A program made the position numbers and the translations under genes. 64,000 nt of DNA, from the NCBI GenBank assembly GCA_022478985.1, contig JAKSZP010000005.1:372001-436000 (forward strand). The letters are read 5' to 3'. Under the pieces are notes generated by a model. The model was not told the DNA's origin, ran no database searches, and saw only the letters and a list, made by a program, of their open reading frames with translations. Origin of the DNA: Massospora cicadina (lineage: Eukaryota; Entomophthoromycota; Entomophthoromycetes; Entomophthorales; Entomophthoraceae). Of the stretch, positions 33,585-43,936 are shown in pieces (the first letter of the stretch is position 1; the number at the start of each line of letters is the position of its first letter).

Positions 33585-34090
33585 GGGCGTTACACAAGCC
33601 ATGTGTCATATGCGATGTTTTTTTACAGGGCCTTACTGGGGATAAGCGCAAATTTCTCCTGGTCTTTTGGTATCAATTCCAAATGCCATTACTCACTTTA
33701 AAATTATAAAGCTGATAAGTAGCACGATTCTTCAAGCCATTTTATGGCACAATAAATTCACAATAGGAGATGAGAATATTTATTTTTCAGATTGTTAAAT
33801 CTTTAATAGTTAATGACTATATGGTGAATCCCATCCTTCTTTCTGACCTGCAGAAGGGACGACGCCCAGGGACTCTTGGATGGGTGTACAAAGCCTGCAT
33901 CCATATGCTGCTGTAATTCCATCAAAGTGACTTCTTCTTCCCTCTTGTAATGGAGTTATGGCTTTGATTAAGAGGGTTATAGCTCCTAGTTTCAATTCTA
34001 TGAACTTATCCCCTGCATAAGCTGTAATTGTTAGGACCGCTGCTGAATATCTTCTTAATAATATTCCAAGAGTTCATTTAGTTCACGTTA
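33585..34090 (-). pseudogene. gypsy-5 RT, N-terminal part
   Basis: The minus strand gives H-P-S-K-S-P-W-A-S-S-L-L-Q-V-R-K-K-D-G near 33860 (fingers) and, down to 33585, W-H-L-E-L-I-P-K-D-Q-E-K-F-A-L-I-P. This is the stretch after motif A, which continues past the insertion. The motif A aspartate is not readable because of stops. Confidence 0.8.
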
Positions 34091-34099
34091 TTCCTTTGT

Positions 34100-35000
34100 G
34101 GTTGGATCCTGTAGACCAATCTCTTAAATGCCTTTTTATAGAATGGACGTAATCAACATTGGCGTAAATGTACTATTCACCTTAGCAATACTTTGCGACT
34201 CTTAATCTTGACAGGGTGCTTGACAATGTTTCCAAGGACGACTTGTTTATTATTGGTAGGTAGAATCATATAATCCAGTCATCACATTGGGTCTGTATTT
34301 TTGACTCTTTTGGGAGAGTAAATTTTTAATAATCATCTGTTCAGGTATTTTAATGCTGTATTTAACCAACATTACCTGCTTTTTTTCTGGCTTTAGGTCT
34401 ATCTCTTTGCTGGCGTACAAGGGTAAATTAGACTCTGTTTCTACAGTTTGAGGTAGCTGCACTGTTCCCTTTGTCTTTAGGGTGAAGATTACTAGATAAA
34501 TTGAATGCTCTGTTTTGACTAAGAATACTTGCTTCTTCAGCTCCTTCTTCTATTGTTCTTGGAATATAAGTGACAACTGGTAATTTAGAAGACAGACTGA
34601 ACTCTGATTGAAATCAATGATCCCTCCAAATCTAACTGAGAAATGAATTTATACAAGGAAATTTTAATGGTCATTATCAAGAACCACAGCCAGAGAATAC
34701 AAGACAATGCAACCAGAACCAAGGGAATGAGGAATAGGCTCCTAGTGTTTTGATAACTTAGAACCAGCAGTTCTATACTTAGTCTGGTAATTAATGCAAG
34801 GGGTAAACCTCAATCTCTTAATGAGCTTGGAAGAAATAAAGTTAACTGGAGCGCTGTTGTCCAGTACAGCTAAAACTATGACTTTATGGATGATGACTTA
34901 CACTTTTATAATGCTCTTGCCAATAATAAAGCACGTGATAAGAATGTCACTAATTGTCTGACTGACTCCTCATAACTCCTCAAGAAATCTTTACTCCTTA
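34100..35000 (-). pseudogene. gypsy-5 linker and protease
   Basis: The 70-residue piece at 34250-34462 is the linker. At about 34825-34885 the minus strand reads V-L-D-N-S-A-P-V-N-F-I-S-S-K-L. This is a retropepsin active site that kept Asp but lost T-G (D-T-G to D-N-S). Activity is not expected. Confidence 0.7.
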
Positions 35001-35485
35001 TAAGCCTTGGAGAACCTTTAATCTTCATTTAAGTTTTTTAAATCTGGTATTCATGAGGTTCTTTCCATCCAAGATACTATCAATGATCTAAGTTGGTTTA
35101 GAAGCTTGGCCAAGTAAGACTTCCCAGCTGGCTCGAAACTCACCAGGTTAGGTCCAAGGCAGGCGGGCGCAGCAACTTCAATTTGAGTTCTTATGAGATA
35201 GCATTTCAATCAACCTTTTGTTCAGGCTCCTAGTCATCATTTTTATTGGTTTACTATACACCGTATTTTTAATTATTCCTGCAACCTCCTCTCCAGGTTT
35301 GTCTCCCTTTTCTTCTTTTATTTAGGCAGCTTTTCCGAAACAGTTCTTCTTTAGGACATTTTTTGCATTTAAACTTGCCAGAATTTATGTACTTGGGTTA
35401 TACCAGAGTGAAAACCCTTCTACTTAGTTTTTTCATCATGGCTTGAGCAATGTAAATGGCCCTTCATTGGGTGATATTATAAAAG
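35001..35485 (-). pseudogene. gypsy-5 gag end with zinc-knuckle remnant
   Basis: At 35326-35367 the minus strand reads C-K-K-C-P-K-E-E-L-F-R-K-S-C, the CX2CX4HX4C spacing with His replaced by Leu. The frame stays open for about 45 codons downstream with basic residues. The capsid part that should lie further right is replaced by the 1.1 kb repeat. Confidence 0.6.
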
Positions 35486-36585
35486 GGTTAGGTTATAACT
35501 GATGGTGCAAGCTAAATTACTTACTAAGTAAATTAAAGGATATAGACTCACTTTATAAAGATGTTTCTGCTCATAATTAGGAAGTAGATACTCTCAAACC
35601 CTTAATAAAAAGTCCAAGTAACACCGGTATTATCACTCTTTTTAAAGATACTGGCCAATAAAAAATATGAGACCTCATGTCTTTTTAACAATAGGTTTAT
35701 TTCTAAAAAATTGGAACTTTTTCTTTGCCAAGCAAATAAGCTATATAATTTACTTAAGAAGTATGAGAACATATAAAATACTTGTTACTGTTGGTAATCT
35801 TAATGGAATAGATAACCAAAGAGAATGGATAAATTTGATATCTTATTAGTTATCCAGGCTTCAGCATTTTATACCTCTTGAGCATATCCTTGCCATACTC
35901 ATCTATTAGATGAGTTCATTTATACCATGTCAACCCTCTTCTGGTCATGAAAAAGGCTATTATAGCTTCCTCAAGTTAATTTGCCCTTGAATCAACTTAA
36001 TAGCAATTTTATCTGCTCAGTTGAAGGCAATTTTACTCTCATAATTAATAAAATTTGTGCAATAGTGACATTTAGTCAACGCTTGATTTTCCTAAAACCA
36101 GCCCAACCAGAGCTTCATAATACTTCAGATGAATAACAATTAATGGGAAATAAGATAGAAAGATAATATATTTGAAATACCCCTAATTGAGACGTTGGCA
36201 GGGCTTTCATATTACTAAATATCCTATTTGGACTATTCATGTCTAAGTGCATCAATTGTTAAAAATATGATCAACACCATGTTTTTCTCTCAATGCATCA
36301 AGTTTGATGTACCAATTTAAAACGTGCCATTAAGTTAATGCCGTAAGAACACTTTGACCTAATTGGCCTCAAAATTGGGCTAAATCATTATAATATAGCT
36401 TTAGAATAAGTATTGGTAGTTGGGAAGTGAAAGAGCTAAATAAAGGCGGTTTTTAGGCTAAATTATTAATCTTAAATTTAATGATAGATTGGGAAGGGTC
36501 GAGAGATAAATCAATGTAAGTAATATATCATCATTGATGGTTTTATCAAATGATTCACTATCTGAGTCAACCACCAAAATCTAAC
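35486..36585. repeat. 1.1 kb dispersed repeat, copy 1 (LTR-like)
   Basis: It aligns with 51191-52271 over its whole length, with many exact blocks of 20-60 bases (for example 35890-35935 against 51611-51655, and 36220-36260 against 51920-51960). Both copies end CCACCAAAATCTAAC. The ends TGTTA and TAAC(A) in copy 2 suggest an LTR of another gypsy family. I could not find a target-site duplication for either copy. Confidence 0.65.
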
Positions 36586-37512
36586 CTTTCCCCCACTTGA
36601 TTGAAATATGAAAACGAGTTCCAATTTTCCTCTCAATGTCTGTTAATAGTATGTCCTCTGCTTATTGCTGCTATGTGGGAAATACAAATCCCAAAAGCAA
36701 CGCCAATTCTTCCAATTATCTTGATACTTGAGGCTAAAACTAGTGTTAGATTCATGAAAGAACTAGAGTTGTACCAGTTGGTTCCTTTGACAACTGTTGT
36801 CACCTCTACTTAGCCAGATACAAATATTGAGGAGGAGGTTATTGATCATGGACATGCTTCATCTTCATTCAATTTAACCATTTATAAACTAACTATATTC
36901 AAAGTCAACTTTACCACCTGAATATGAGAAGTCTGGTCGCTTCCTCATTCTGAGGATCAAAAATTCTCTATAAAGGCCCAATATTTGAAAGAGATCTTTT
37001 GGCAGAGTTCATATTTATCCTATATTTTTGTACACTGCCTTGGGATTATTTGTAAGCTTTTGATTAGCAAACAAACCTTGCTATGACCAGTTTTTGGAAA
37101 AAAATAGGGCTAAATCTAAACAATCTTTTGGTCCGTATAACATATTTTAGCCAAGGCTCCAACTGTCAGGCTTAAGGTCTGCTTCAGGAGAAACTTTTGC
37201 GGAGAAGGTCATTGACTCCTGGTCAGTTTCCTTTGAGAATTATTCTATTTTGCGACTTCAATAGTTATAAACACTCATGATGTTAACAACAATTGTTTTC
37301 ATTCACCTCTAAGGGCAGCTTTCCAAGATCTGCATAATGACGCAGCAGAAGGTATTTCCCAAAATGGCCAAGAAAGGCCATATCATGCAGGCTCCCTATG
37401 AGCAAATGCCTTTTGTTCATTTACTTCATGTTCAACCTCTTATTTTGTGATGGCAATCAGAAGTATTTCTGGTTGTTTTTTTCGACCCCAAAAGTTTATT
37501 AATATAGTACCA
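36586..37512. other. Unassigned stretch
   Basis: A 70-codon open frame at 36601-36813 has a hydrophobic middle (L-L-I-V-C-P-L-L-I-A-A-M-W) but no partner or domain. The remainder has no open frame above 60 codons. It should hold the rest of gypsy-5 gag by position, yet I see no gag motif. Confidence 0.3.
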
Positions 37513-37997
37513 ACTATCAGGCCACAAGCTTTACAGCTGGTGACGCAAACAATTCAAATGCTAGTCCTTTGAAGCTTGCCAGGTTAAGACATTGGTTAGG
37601 ACTTAACCTAGCGCTAGGTTCAGAGGTCCCAAATGAAACGTTATTTTTTAGAAATATATATCCAAGAGGGTAAAAGATATTCTATGAAACAGAATGCCAA
37701 GCACTTTAATAGCGCTAGGAAAATTAAGGGCTAAGATTGAATATGGAAAAATCATCTAAGATTATCAGAAAGTGGCTGTCAGTAGTGACTTAGCCAAAGT
37801 ATGGTTTTTTGGATATTTATCATTATTAATTAGATATAGTTTGATGCTGAATAACTTAAAGTTTGTAATGATTTTAGGATTTTGCCCAACAACGCATAAT
37901 TTGATTAATGAATATATTAGAATAGATTGGAGATATATAAAAGAGTGAATAATCAGAAGAAACCAAAGTTGAGGCTTCACTTACATAGTGGCAAAGC
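37513..37997 (-). repeat. Left (3') LTR of the small element
   Basis: Aligned to 39500-40020 from ATCAGGCCACAAGCT to CTTCACTTACATAGTGGCAA, with indels. The 71-codon open frame at 37765-37980 falls inside and also occurs, broken, in the other copy, so it is LTR sequence rather than a gene. Confidence 0.6.
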
Positions 37998-39499
37998 CTG
38001 ACAGAGCCCTCCAAGCCTTGACCAGGGGTGACAACTGCATTACCTGGGTTGAATAGGGGCGTCCTCTAATTAGGCTAGAAGTGTGATAGCATCAGCTTGG
38101 ATTTTTTTAACAATGGTAGGATTTGACAGGGCCAAGACTGGACTCTTAGTTGGGTTAGTCCCAAGGTCAGAATCATGCTGTTTAGGTTATAAATTAAACT
38201 GTTGGCTATAAACAGTCATAAAGTTACAATGTTCTGAATCAAAGCGGCTGAATCATTGGTTTGATTAGCCTCAAGTTTTAGAATAGGTGTTTTAGTTTAA
38301 ATTATTTTAAAGTATGAGTAATGTTTAAGACGTGAGAAATTAAATTTGAATCAGCTGAAAATTTTGAATTTTTAATGCAAAACTTAATCTACTGAGATGG
38401 TCCCATAGGGCAAGTTTTGAGGTTCAACCACCATTTAAACTGAGGTTTGTGAATGAATATGGGATTAAATCAGCTGTCAGATTGAAAATCATTGCGCCCT
38501 TCCAATTGGTTAATTCAAAGGTTTTAATTTTTTGGTGTTAGTTGGCAAGCCTAAAATGCTAGTAAAAAAGTAATAAAGAACTTTCTTAAAATTTAAATAA
38601 GTTGGTAAATAAAATGTGAATTAGTTTGGGGTCATTTGACCTAGCTGGCCAAACACCTCCCTAGAACTGCAGGGGACCATAAGAATTGAATTAGCCATGA
38701 GAACTCTTGCTTGGCTGGTCCAAGCAACTTATTGTGATTTTTCATGCCTCAGCAGATAAAGTAAATTTTGTAAAGTGGCATTTGAATCTTTTGACATGAA
38801 ATCATCAGAACAGCATTGAGCCTCAGAGCGGAGGAGTAAATCAGGTGCAGAGGAATCTATTTCAGGTGAATAATGAATTCATTGTGATTGTGACTATCTG
38901 CACCAAAGGTCACTAATAGTGGAGGCTTTTAGTTAAGCTGCTCTGCATAAGTTAATAGGCTATGGTTGGGATTTGATAGTGACATTTGGTTCATTGGCCT
39001 CAATAAGCCAAGTTAAATTACCTTAATTCTAGTTGTTTCAGTCAACGGATAATACTTATGACGCTTATTTGTGAACTGCAACAAGCTCTTGTTATAGTCT
39101 TCAGCAGCTTCAATAACCGCTAGAGTAATATAAAGATGTTTTATACAGAAATGAACTTCTTGGAACTCTTGCCTTCGATTAGGATGAGATATCTAAGAAT
39201 TGTGTCCAGCACAGTCCCAGCTAGAATAAGCTGCTTGTCATAAATGGCATCAATGGGCCATCTGAGGTTTCGGGTTTCTTCAATTATTGAATTACTCAGA
39301 TTGTCAAGGAGCCCTTAAAATAATTTTTTCTATGAGGATAATATCATCTTAATTTCTTTTAAAAGAAATTCTAAAGATTGACACTATCTTGGCAGGAAAC
39401 ACATGATAAAGCTGAGAAATTTAAAAATAAAATTATTTGTATTAAAGATGAGCGTATAAAGCTTTGGTGTTGCTCAGAAAGATCTGACATGGAGCACCA

Positions 39500-40020
39500 C
39501 TTTTGTCAGGCCAAGAGCTCAGCATCTGGTGGTGCGAACAGTTAGAAGCCCAGTCCTTTGAAGTTTTTAAATTTTCAATATTAGGTAGGACTGAAACTTA
39601 TAGGTTCAGCGACCATAGCTATTTATATGAATGGACTCAACCTCACAATTAGTTCAGAGGTTAAGAATAAATCTTTTTTTAAATATAAAATAGACTTAAG
39701 AGGGTAAAGATATTATATTAAACAGAATTTCTAGCACTTTAATAACGCTAGGAGAAATAAGTCAAAGATAAAGTAGGAGAAAATATTCCAAGATTATAAA
39801 AAGTATCTGTTGCGGCAATTTATTTCAGTAAGTCTATTTAAATATTTATCAATATAAAATGAGATGATTTAATGCTTATAACTGAAAGTTAATATTTTTT
39901 GTTTTTTGCCTGACAACATATCAATTGATAAATGGACAATTAATTATATCATGGGGGTAATTAAAATAGTGAATAATTAGGAAAACCCAAAGTTGAGGCT
40001 TCACTTGCACGATGGCAAGG
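39500..40020 (-). repeat. Right (5') LTR of the small element
   Basis: Aligned to 37513-37997. It sits directly next to the PBS candidate at 39481-39499. The open frame at 39921-40127 crosses its edge and is not considered a gene. Confidence 0.6.
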
Positions 40021-40434
40021 TCTAGAGCAAACTTCTTAATGAATTGTCTCCTCCTGGGGCTGTGCTTTCCACTTGATTGTGGAATAGATTGAATTACAGT
40101 AAAAGATTTTTTGTTCACTTCCTTCATTTTCTGGGAATACGTTGCTACAAGTACAGAGCGTCTGGCTTTACATAAGCATTGCTTTTTTGTTTTTCAGCTT
40201 TTAGAATGGTTTTAGGGAACCCAAACTGTTGAAAATTTTGAACAAAATTTCTCTCTCCTCCTCAGGATTAAGAAATATAATCCTCTATATTTTTTATCTT
40301 ATATCTTATTTCTTTTAGTTTATTTACTATTAATTTAACTAAATCAAATAAAATAAGTTTTAAAATTATATATAGGTAGGGTCAAAAGAAGGAAGATTAT
40401 ATTACTGATCATGTGTGTTACATTCCTTTCATTT
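40021..40434. other. AT-rich stretch, no gene seen
   Basis: No open frame or repeat partner was found. It ends at the target-site duplication of the truncated LINE copy (40419-40434). Confidence 0.4.
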
Positions 40435-40666
40435 TTTTAGCACTAGTGGTGCACAACCAAAAGGGGGACTGCCACGCATCTTTATTTACAAATGGGCCAG
40501 ACAAAGGGATTAATATAAATAGAAAAATCTTAATATAGCCCCTAGGTTATCAGCCTAGGAAGCCATCTCAGATGGCGAGGAAGCTTTGGGGAAACTTTTG
40601 TCTGGTGCCCGCTTTAGCTGGCAGACCATGGCAGACAACATTGGGGTAAGGGCATCAGCAACATGA
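40435..40666 (-). mobile_element. 232 bp 5'-truncated relative of LINE-A
   Basis: It is flanked by TACATTCCTTTCATTT at 40419-40434 and 40667-40682 (16 of 16 bases). On the minus strand it ends with AATAAAGATGCG, a C-rich patch, GGTTGTGCACCACTAGTGCT and poly(A). This parallels the LINE-A end (AATAAACATCGATG, C-run, GGTTAGAACCATCTGGTACT, poly(A)). The differences mark a subfamily. Confidence 0.85.
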
Positions 40667-40682
40667 TACATTCCTTTCATTT

Positions 40683-41035
40683 ATTGTTAATTAAAATATA
40701 TTATTACATATACTTCCATTTATTAAGTTTCTCTTTTTTACATCAATAATTTCGTTTTTATTACTTTTAATAGACAGTTTTGGATTTTTAAAAAAATTGG
40801 TATGGACTTGATTTTACAAGTGTCCTAAGTTTTTAATCCTTAATTGTGTAGGCAAAAAAACGTTTTTTATCTAAGTTGAATGGTCAAACCTATATTTAAT
40901 ATATTTATAAAATTTGGCCTTGACCATGCTTAACAAAATAATACTTCATCACTTGTAACAAATTAAAAAACACTATAACAACTTTTTTATACCCTTCATG
41001 CTGAGCCTTTTGGTTTTGAAGCTATTATCATAGGC
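40683..41035. other. AT-rich stretch, no gene seen
   Basis: Presumably the 3' flank or LTR of gypsy-6 by position. No motif or repeat partner was recognised. Confidence 0.35.
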
Positions 41036-41870
41036 CTGGGCTTGAAATTTAATTAAAATTTCTACAAACCACTAGACATATTGTGTATGTGTCATATAGT
41101 GAGGGTCTTGAAGCATGGAATATAACAACGGCGGCAAAGCAGGATGCTACCTAAATAAAATAGTTATTTGTAGACATTTTTGGCTGAGTGGTATGAGCTA
41201 TTTTATGCAAACATGGACAAACTGAGACATGTACTCCACACAAGGGCTTTAAGAAGTCAATTCTCTGAGTGTCTTTAAAAGAGTTCTACTAACACATCCA
41301 ATTTAACTGCTAATTTCAAGGTGATAGAGAGAGGAAATCACACCTTGTACTCCCATTAGTTCAAAAGATTTGGAGGAACTCATATAAGGTATGTGCATTA
41401 TCTGTCAAAATAAATTATGGATACTCATGTTAATGAGTTATTTGCTCCAAGACAACTTAAATGGTAATTAAAGCCCTAAAAATATTTGAGGTGAGTGTCC
41501 CTGGTACAAATATACCACACCAAGAATTTTTCTAGCCAGTACAGGTTTTGAACTCGAAACCTGCACTAGGGTAGAAGCAGTTTTACCTGCCAGGCTAACC
41601 ACCCTGGTAATTGAAGCCCCTACATCTCAAATAGCTCTGTCTATACCCAATTTAGTTAGGTGATCAATTGATACAAAAATTTGGCTTTCACGTTGCTATT
41701 TGGGAGAGGTCCAACCATGTATAATGAAATGGTATACCAGGCATATTTTGGCCAAACAATCTGGTACATAGTAGTTTTTCAAATGATTTTTCTCCTTGAC
41801 ACTCTTTACAACAGCTCAGATAATATAAATATCAATGTTCATTAATTCATAACAATAACATTGCTTCAGT
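41036..41870 (-). pseudogene. gypsy-6 integrase, split by a SINE
   Basis: Right of the SINE the minus strand gives M-V-G-P-L-P-N-S, I-D-H-L-T-K and R-A-I, a stop, then D-V-G-A. Left of it comes F-I-L-T-D-N-A-H-T (second core Asp), then a late-core block like S-Y-H-S-A and H-P-A-L-P-P-L-L-Y-S-M-L near 41120. It matches gypsy-1 integrase closely in the last block. Many stops. Confidence 0.75.
41477..41604 (-). mobile_element. tRNA-derived SINE with 15 bp target-site duplication
   Basis: On the minus strand the 128 bp insert starts GGGTGGTTAGCCTGGCAGG, an A-box-like tRNA start. It has GTGCAGGTTTCGAGTTC about 45 bases later, close to the B box GGTTCGANTCC. It runs into an AT-rich tail ending CAAATATTTTTA. 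It splits the gypsy-6 integrase and is flanked by TGGTAATTAAAGCCC (41462-41476) and TGGTAATTGAAGCCC (41605-41619), 14 of 15 equal. A and B boxes would be an internal RNA polymerase III promoter. The tail does not match LINE-A or LINE-B, so its helper LINE is unknown. Confidence 0.75.
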
Positions 41871-41997
41871 TAAATCTTGATCTTCTTGAATCCTCCATGC
41901 CAGTGGCTTATGGGCGGCCAAAATTATGTCTATCTATGCTGAAGGTCAAGGGTGTATATATTTTTATAATTAATGCTTTAAATAGGACTCATTTTTC

Positions 41998-42028
41998 TTT
42001 TTTAGCACTAGGTGGTCCCAACCTAAAG
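41998..42028 (-). mobile_element. 31 bp LINE-A tail with target-site duplication
   Basis: The insert is bracketed by AATAGGACTCATTTTTC at 41981-41997 and 42029-42045 (17 of 17 bases). It holds poly(T), AGCACTAGGTGGTCCCAACC and a few more bases on the plus strand, which is the LINE-A end on the minus strand. Confidence 0.9.
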
Positions 42029-42492
42029 AATAGGACTCATTTTTCCATATGAACTTCTGCCATAACTTGGAGAGTATTTTTTATAGTAGTTTGGCTCTTT
42101 ATGAGATCCAAATGCATCAGATGTTGAATTGGCCCCTTTTTATTTTTGAGTATGGGTAACTCTTTTTTTTATCTATAGTAATTATTTTTTCTTATTTTAT
42201 GTCTATATATACTTATATTTTCCTTTCTTATATTTTTTCTTTTTTTATCTCACTCAGCCTGACCTATGATGGCATTTAAGATCTATTAGGGTTTGTTGTA
42301 TTTGATTTCAATCATTAGTCCTGCTTAATTACAGGTGCCATTTTAGTTAGAAGCTGACTGAATGGCCTTCCTTACCAGGCTACAATTTGATGTAATGTAT
42401 TTCCTTTAGATTGATTCCCTATAAAAAGCTTATCAGGATTGGGAGAAATGTTTTTGTTATGGTTTGTGAAAGTAGAGCATTCCATTTCTACA

Positions 42493-43631
42493 CTAACTGT
42501 ATTTTTCAAATTCCATCTCCTTTTCAATCTTGAGAGCAACGTTAACTCCATGGCTAATAACTGTGCAGCTGTAGCATTTTTTTACATAGCTACCCTTTAT
42601 GCCACACCAATGACATGTGATTGCATAGGGATAGGGCCATCCTAGTCTTAAACTTTGAGGTTTTTCGTTCTTCCCCTGATCAAATGAGACAATCTTATTT
42701 TTTGGAGGGAGCATACCTACTTATAATTGTTTAGCAATTTTGTGCCTTGAAAATGCTTGCACAGCAGAGTAGTTAATCCACAATGCCTTGTGTATCCATA
42801 TTATTATTAAAGGAAGTTATCATAACTCAGTATAAGTCATGATAGAGCTTTAGATCTAGTTTTAAAATGATAGAGTTTTATAGCATGTTTCATTTTTAAT
42901 TTTGCATCAAAAATTTGCCATAGAGTTTGAGCCTATGAGTATTTGGGCTTTATGATAAAATTAATCTGCAAAGTCCTTAATAGCCTTGTTTAGTATTTCA
43001 GATGTTCAAGAGTTCTGTCTTGTGGGTTACAAGTATTTTAGACCTTTAAACTTCTAAAAACTTCTTCTTTAGCATCAGGGTATGGACATCAGCTAAGTAG
43101 GGAGTCACAAGGTTGCAGTTTGGTAAAAAAGGATCTGATCATAGTAGATGCCTTTACATGATCTGATGCTCCTCACATGGCATTTAAAAAAGCTTAAGAA
43201 GGTATGTTTGCTTTCCTTACTAAATTCCTGATAGATTATGTGATTTAAACTTCATCTCTGAAGTCCCTGTTAGGAGAGGCAGTTTCTATTCTTACATTTG
43301 GGTGGCTCAGCAAATATTTGGACAAATTAGGATCTTGCATGCTATTTAAGGTGTTTAGAGTAGGTATGGATGTGAGTACACATGGGATGGTTTGTTCATT
43401 TAAAAAGTCTGTCCCATAGTCTTACTCCGCCTCAGGATGGTGCTCCAGTTCTTTAGAAATTGTCTTCCAAAATCTGGGCTGATGAGATTTTTGTAAAAAA
43501 ACTCTATGGTTTTTGGGGGTTCCATTTTTCATCCTCCACTCTCCCAATATTGGTCACGCATTTGTAACTTTCTTTCTTGATATTATCTAAATCCTTAGTT
43601 ACTTGGGAATGACTGACCTCAATGACATCCT
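42493..43631 (-). pseudogene. gypsy-6 gag with zinc-knuckle remnant
   Basis: The 73-residue open piece at 42493-42714 holds C-H-W-C-G-I-K-G-S-Y-V-K-K-C, the CX2CX4HX4C spacing with His replaced by Ser. To the right (42720-43615) capsid-like fragments in several frames lead into the LINE-A insertion site. Gag resumes at 50089. Confidence 0.65.
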
Positions 43632-43800
43632 TTTTTTAGTACCAGATGGTTCTAACCCAAGGGGGGGATTCATCGATGTTTATTGAATTACGCCTGGGCT
43701 CCTAAGAGCCTGAGGTGAGGGAAGGGGAGGGGGTTTGCGCGCCAGAGCTGTGCTGAAGTGACAACTGAGCGGGGGAGGGTTAGCGACATAGTGCAGACCT
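43632..43800 (-). other. LINE-A 3' untranslated end
   Basis: The minus-strand text goes through a C-rich patch, AATTCAATAAACATCGATG (polyadenylation-like), CCCCCCCTTGGGTTAGAACC, CCATCTGGTACT and seven A. The last 12-45 bases of this end are what the short tails elsewhere in the window consist of. Confidence 0.85.
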
Positions 43801-43936
43801 TCAGGGACATCTCAAAGTGTACCTGAAAGTGGGTGATCATGTGTGGAAGGGTCCACACCTGCTGGTCAAAGGCAGCACGAAGGAAGGAGTTATGGATGGT
43901 CCAGATGGCTGTGGCATAGGCGAGGACATGGAGGGG

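Larger units (their letters stand above)
28451..35480 (-). mobile_element. gypsy-5: Ty3/gypsy with two nested insertions
   Basis: Right to left: gag knuckle (35326-35367), protease (34825-34885), linker (34100-34460), RT start (33585-34000), RT end (30577-31127), RNase H (30100-30560), integrase (28451-30100), 3' LTR (27351-28450). The RT is split by a 2457 bp insertion and the integrase by a 581 bp solo LTR. Most of gag is missing on the right, where a 1.1 kb repeat begins. Confidence 0.8.
37513..40020 (-). mobile_element. Small LTR element lacking visible pol
   Basis: Two direct repeats of about 0.5 kb (37513-37997 and 39500-40020) enclose 1.5 kb. The repeats share, among other blocks, GGTAAA(A)GATATT near 37668/39707 and CCAAAGTTGAGGCTTCACTT near 37964/39988. 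Next to the right repeat the minus strand reads TGGTGCTCCATGTCAGATC (39481-39499), a PBS similar to those of gypsy-1 and gypsy-2. The core shows a faint gag-like frame at 39000-39300 and no RT, so the element would need enzymes from relatives. Confidence 0.6.
41036..43631 (-). mobile_element. gypsy-6: internally deleted Ty3/gypsy
   Basis: Gag with a zinc knuckle (42574-42615) lies only about 0.8 kb from integrase (41036-41870). The 2.5 kb of protease, RT and RNase H that should lie between them are gone. It holds a SINE (41477-41604), a LINE-A tail (41998-42028) and, in gag, the full LINE-A (43632-50072). Gag continues to the right of LINE-A at 50089. Confidence 0.65.
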
